Shown piece after piece: positions 5,092 through 6,247 of a DNA stretch of 6,247 bases; within the stretch, counting starts at the first letter, position 1; each line of letters starts with the position of its first letter. Source of the stretch: Acidobacteriota bacterium (GTDB lineage Bacteria; Acidobacteriota; Terriglobia; Terriglobales; Acidobacteriaceae). The translations under genes and the position numbers were made by a program. The notes under the pieces were generated by a model that was not told where the DNA came from, ran no database searches, and worked only from the letters and a program-made list of their open reading frames with translations. The stretch lies in assembly GCA_021798235.1 (NCBI GenBank), contig JAJZMO010000340.1, positions 1 through 6,247 of the forward strand, read 5' to 3'.

Positions 5092-6247
5092 ATGCCCCAG
5101 CAAAAACCATCCAGCGCCGCCCGGCGCGCCCTGCTCCATGCCCTGCACGCCAACTGGCTGGCCGAAATGGAAGGTTTTTACACCTACCGCACCCTCGCCG
5201 AGCGCGAATCCGACCCCGTCCGCCGCAAGACTCTCGAACATCTCGCCCAGGCCGAAGACGAGCACGCCCGCCTGTGGGAAGAGCGCATCCTCGAACTCGG
5301 CGAACAAAAGCCCGTCTACAAAGGCAGCCCCACCGGTTCGGCCGATAGCCTGGTCAACCGCGTCGGCGGCCCGCAAATGGCCCTCCGCCGCCTCGAAATT
5401 GAAGAAAGCCGCGCCATCGCCACCTACGCCAAACAGCTCCGCGAGCTCGGCGACGAGCCCAGCATGGCCATCCTCAAGCGCGTCATCGAAGACGAAGAGG
5501 AGCACTACCGCGAGCTCAGCGACCTCATCCGCAACCGCTATCCACGCCAGATCGCGCAGGCCGGCACCACCCAGGCCCGCGCCCAGCTCGACGATCTCCT
5601 CGCCAGGCGCGCCGGCTCAGGCCGCCGCACCGCCGGCTGGATCGGCGATGCCATCTACGGCGTCAACGACGGACTCGGCGCCATCTTCGGCATCGTCTCC
5701 GGCGTCTCCGGCGCTACCCTCGGGAACAGTGAAGCCGTCCTCCTCGCCGGCATCGCTGGTATGGTCGCCAGCGCCCTCTCCATGGGCTCCGGAGCCTACC
5801 TAGCCGCCAAAAGCGAGCGCGAAATCTACGAGGCCGAGGTCGCTCGCGAACGCACGCAGATTGAAACCAACGCCCCCGAAGCCCGCGAAATCCTCTCCCT
5901 CTATTACCAGGTCAAGGGCCTGCCCGAAGAGGACGCAGACCGCGTCGTCGATCACCTCGCCAAAGATCCCGACCAGTTCCTCAAGGCCATCGCCGCCGAG
6001 CGCCTGAACTCCACCGAAGATGCGCTCAGCAACCCCATGACCTCGGCCATCTCCGGCGCGCTCTCCACCGCCGTCGGCTCCATGATCCCCATCATCCCGT
6101 TCTTTTTCATGACCGGCTATAGCGCCATCATCGCCTCGGCCATCGTCTCGCTCGCCGCCCACTTCGCCGTCGGCGCGGCCAAGTCCCTCATCACCGTCCG
6201 CTCCTGGTGGAGCAGCGGCCTCGAAATGACCCTCGTCGGAGCCGTCG
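5092..6247 (+). CDS. Ferritin-like/VIT1 fusion iron transporter (MbfA-like), 3' end outside window
   Basis: At least 385 residues, open to the right edge. Residues about 14-150 form a ferritin/rubrerythrin-like four-helix domain with di-iron ligands: E25 or E27, E55-x-x-H58, E104 or E105, and E135-x-x-H138. From about residue 184 a VIT1/CCC1 domain begins: GDAIYGVNDGLGAIFGIVSG (helix 1, with D193), a second helix (about 214-238, ALSMGSGAYLAAKSERE), an acidic, probably metal-binding cytoplasmic region (about 241-310), then hydrophobic helices at about 316-340 and 343-365, and GLEMTLVGAV entering a fifth. The known relative MbfA of rhizobia/Agrobacterium exports iron and limits oxidative damage; that role is inferred here. 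Only about 20 residues are probably missing. No Shine-Dalgarno sequence precedes the ATG, and no other start codon is in frame nearby. It is divergent from the dehydrogenase. Confidence 0.9.
   Translation, partial: MPQQKPSSAARRALLHALHANWLAEMEGFYTYRTLAERESDPVRRKTLEHLAQAEDEHARLWEERILELGEQKPVYKGSPTGSADSLVNRVGGPQMALRRLEIEESRAIATYAKQLRELGDEPSMAILKRVIEDEEEHYRELSDLIRNRYPRQIAQAGTTQARAQLDDLLARRAGSGRRTAGWIGDAIYGVNDGLGAIFGIVSGVSGATLGNSEAVLLAGIAGMVASALSMGSGAYLAAKSEREIYEAEVARERTQIETNAPEAREILSLYYQVKGLPEEDADRVVDHLAKDPDQFLKAIAAERLNSTEDALSNPMTSAISGALSTAVGSMIPIIPFFFMTGYSAIIASAIVSLAAHFAVGAAKSLITVRSWWSSGLEMTLVGAV

Overview
The window most resembles a chromosomal segment of an Acidobacteriota bacterium (class Terriglobia or a relative). 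The main evidence is a pair of secreted proteins with the layout of the 'VWFA-related Acidobacterial domain' family (known as TIGR03436), a family concentrated in that phylum. The DNA is GC-rich, and codon third positions are mostly C or G in all five genes. This assignment is inference from family recall; no search was run.

Layout. Bases 1-353 hold no gene I can support, but contain two strong inverted-repeat structures (62-109 and 244-353). The second begins one base after the stop codon of the first gene. A secreted von Willebrand A (VWA) protein with an intact metal site is encoded on the minus strand (354-1433). It is divergent from a second secreted VWA protein on the plus strand (1619-2914), whose metal site is degenerate. 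That gene overlaps by four bases (ATGA) an EamA/DMT-type ten-helix transporter (2911-3786), so the two probably form a translationally coupled operon. A hairpin followed by a T-rich run at about 3786-3820 separates this operon from a convergent minus-strand zinc alcohol dehydrogenase of the YahK type (3845-4891). A 200-base divergent intergenic region (4892-5091), rich in small palindromes and repeats, separates the dehydrogenase from a plus-strand gene that runs off the right edge (5092-6247). That gene encodes a ferritin-like di-iron domain fused to a VIT1/CCC1 iron-transporter domain, the MbfA-like arrangement.

How they work together. No single pathway unites the genes. The VWA2-EamA pair is the clearest functional unit. 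The dehydrogenase (aldehyde detoxification or reduction) and the iron exporter/sensor share a divergent control region. A common stress link is possible, but this is inference. No mobile element, CRISPR array, rRNA or tRNA was seen. I did not find a convincing wholly new system. The best candidates for a second look are the nested inverted-repeat element at 244-353, the intact/degenerate VWA pair, and the repeat-rich region at 4916-5010.
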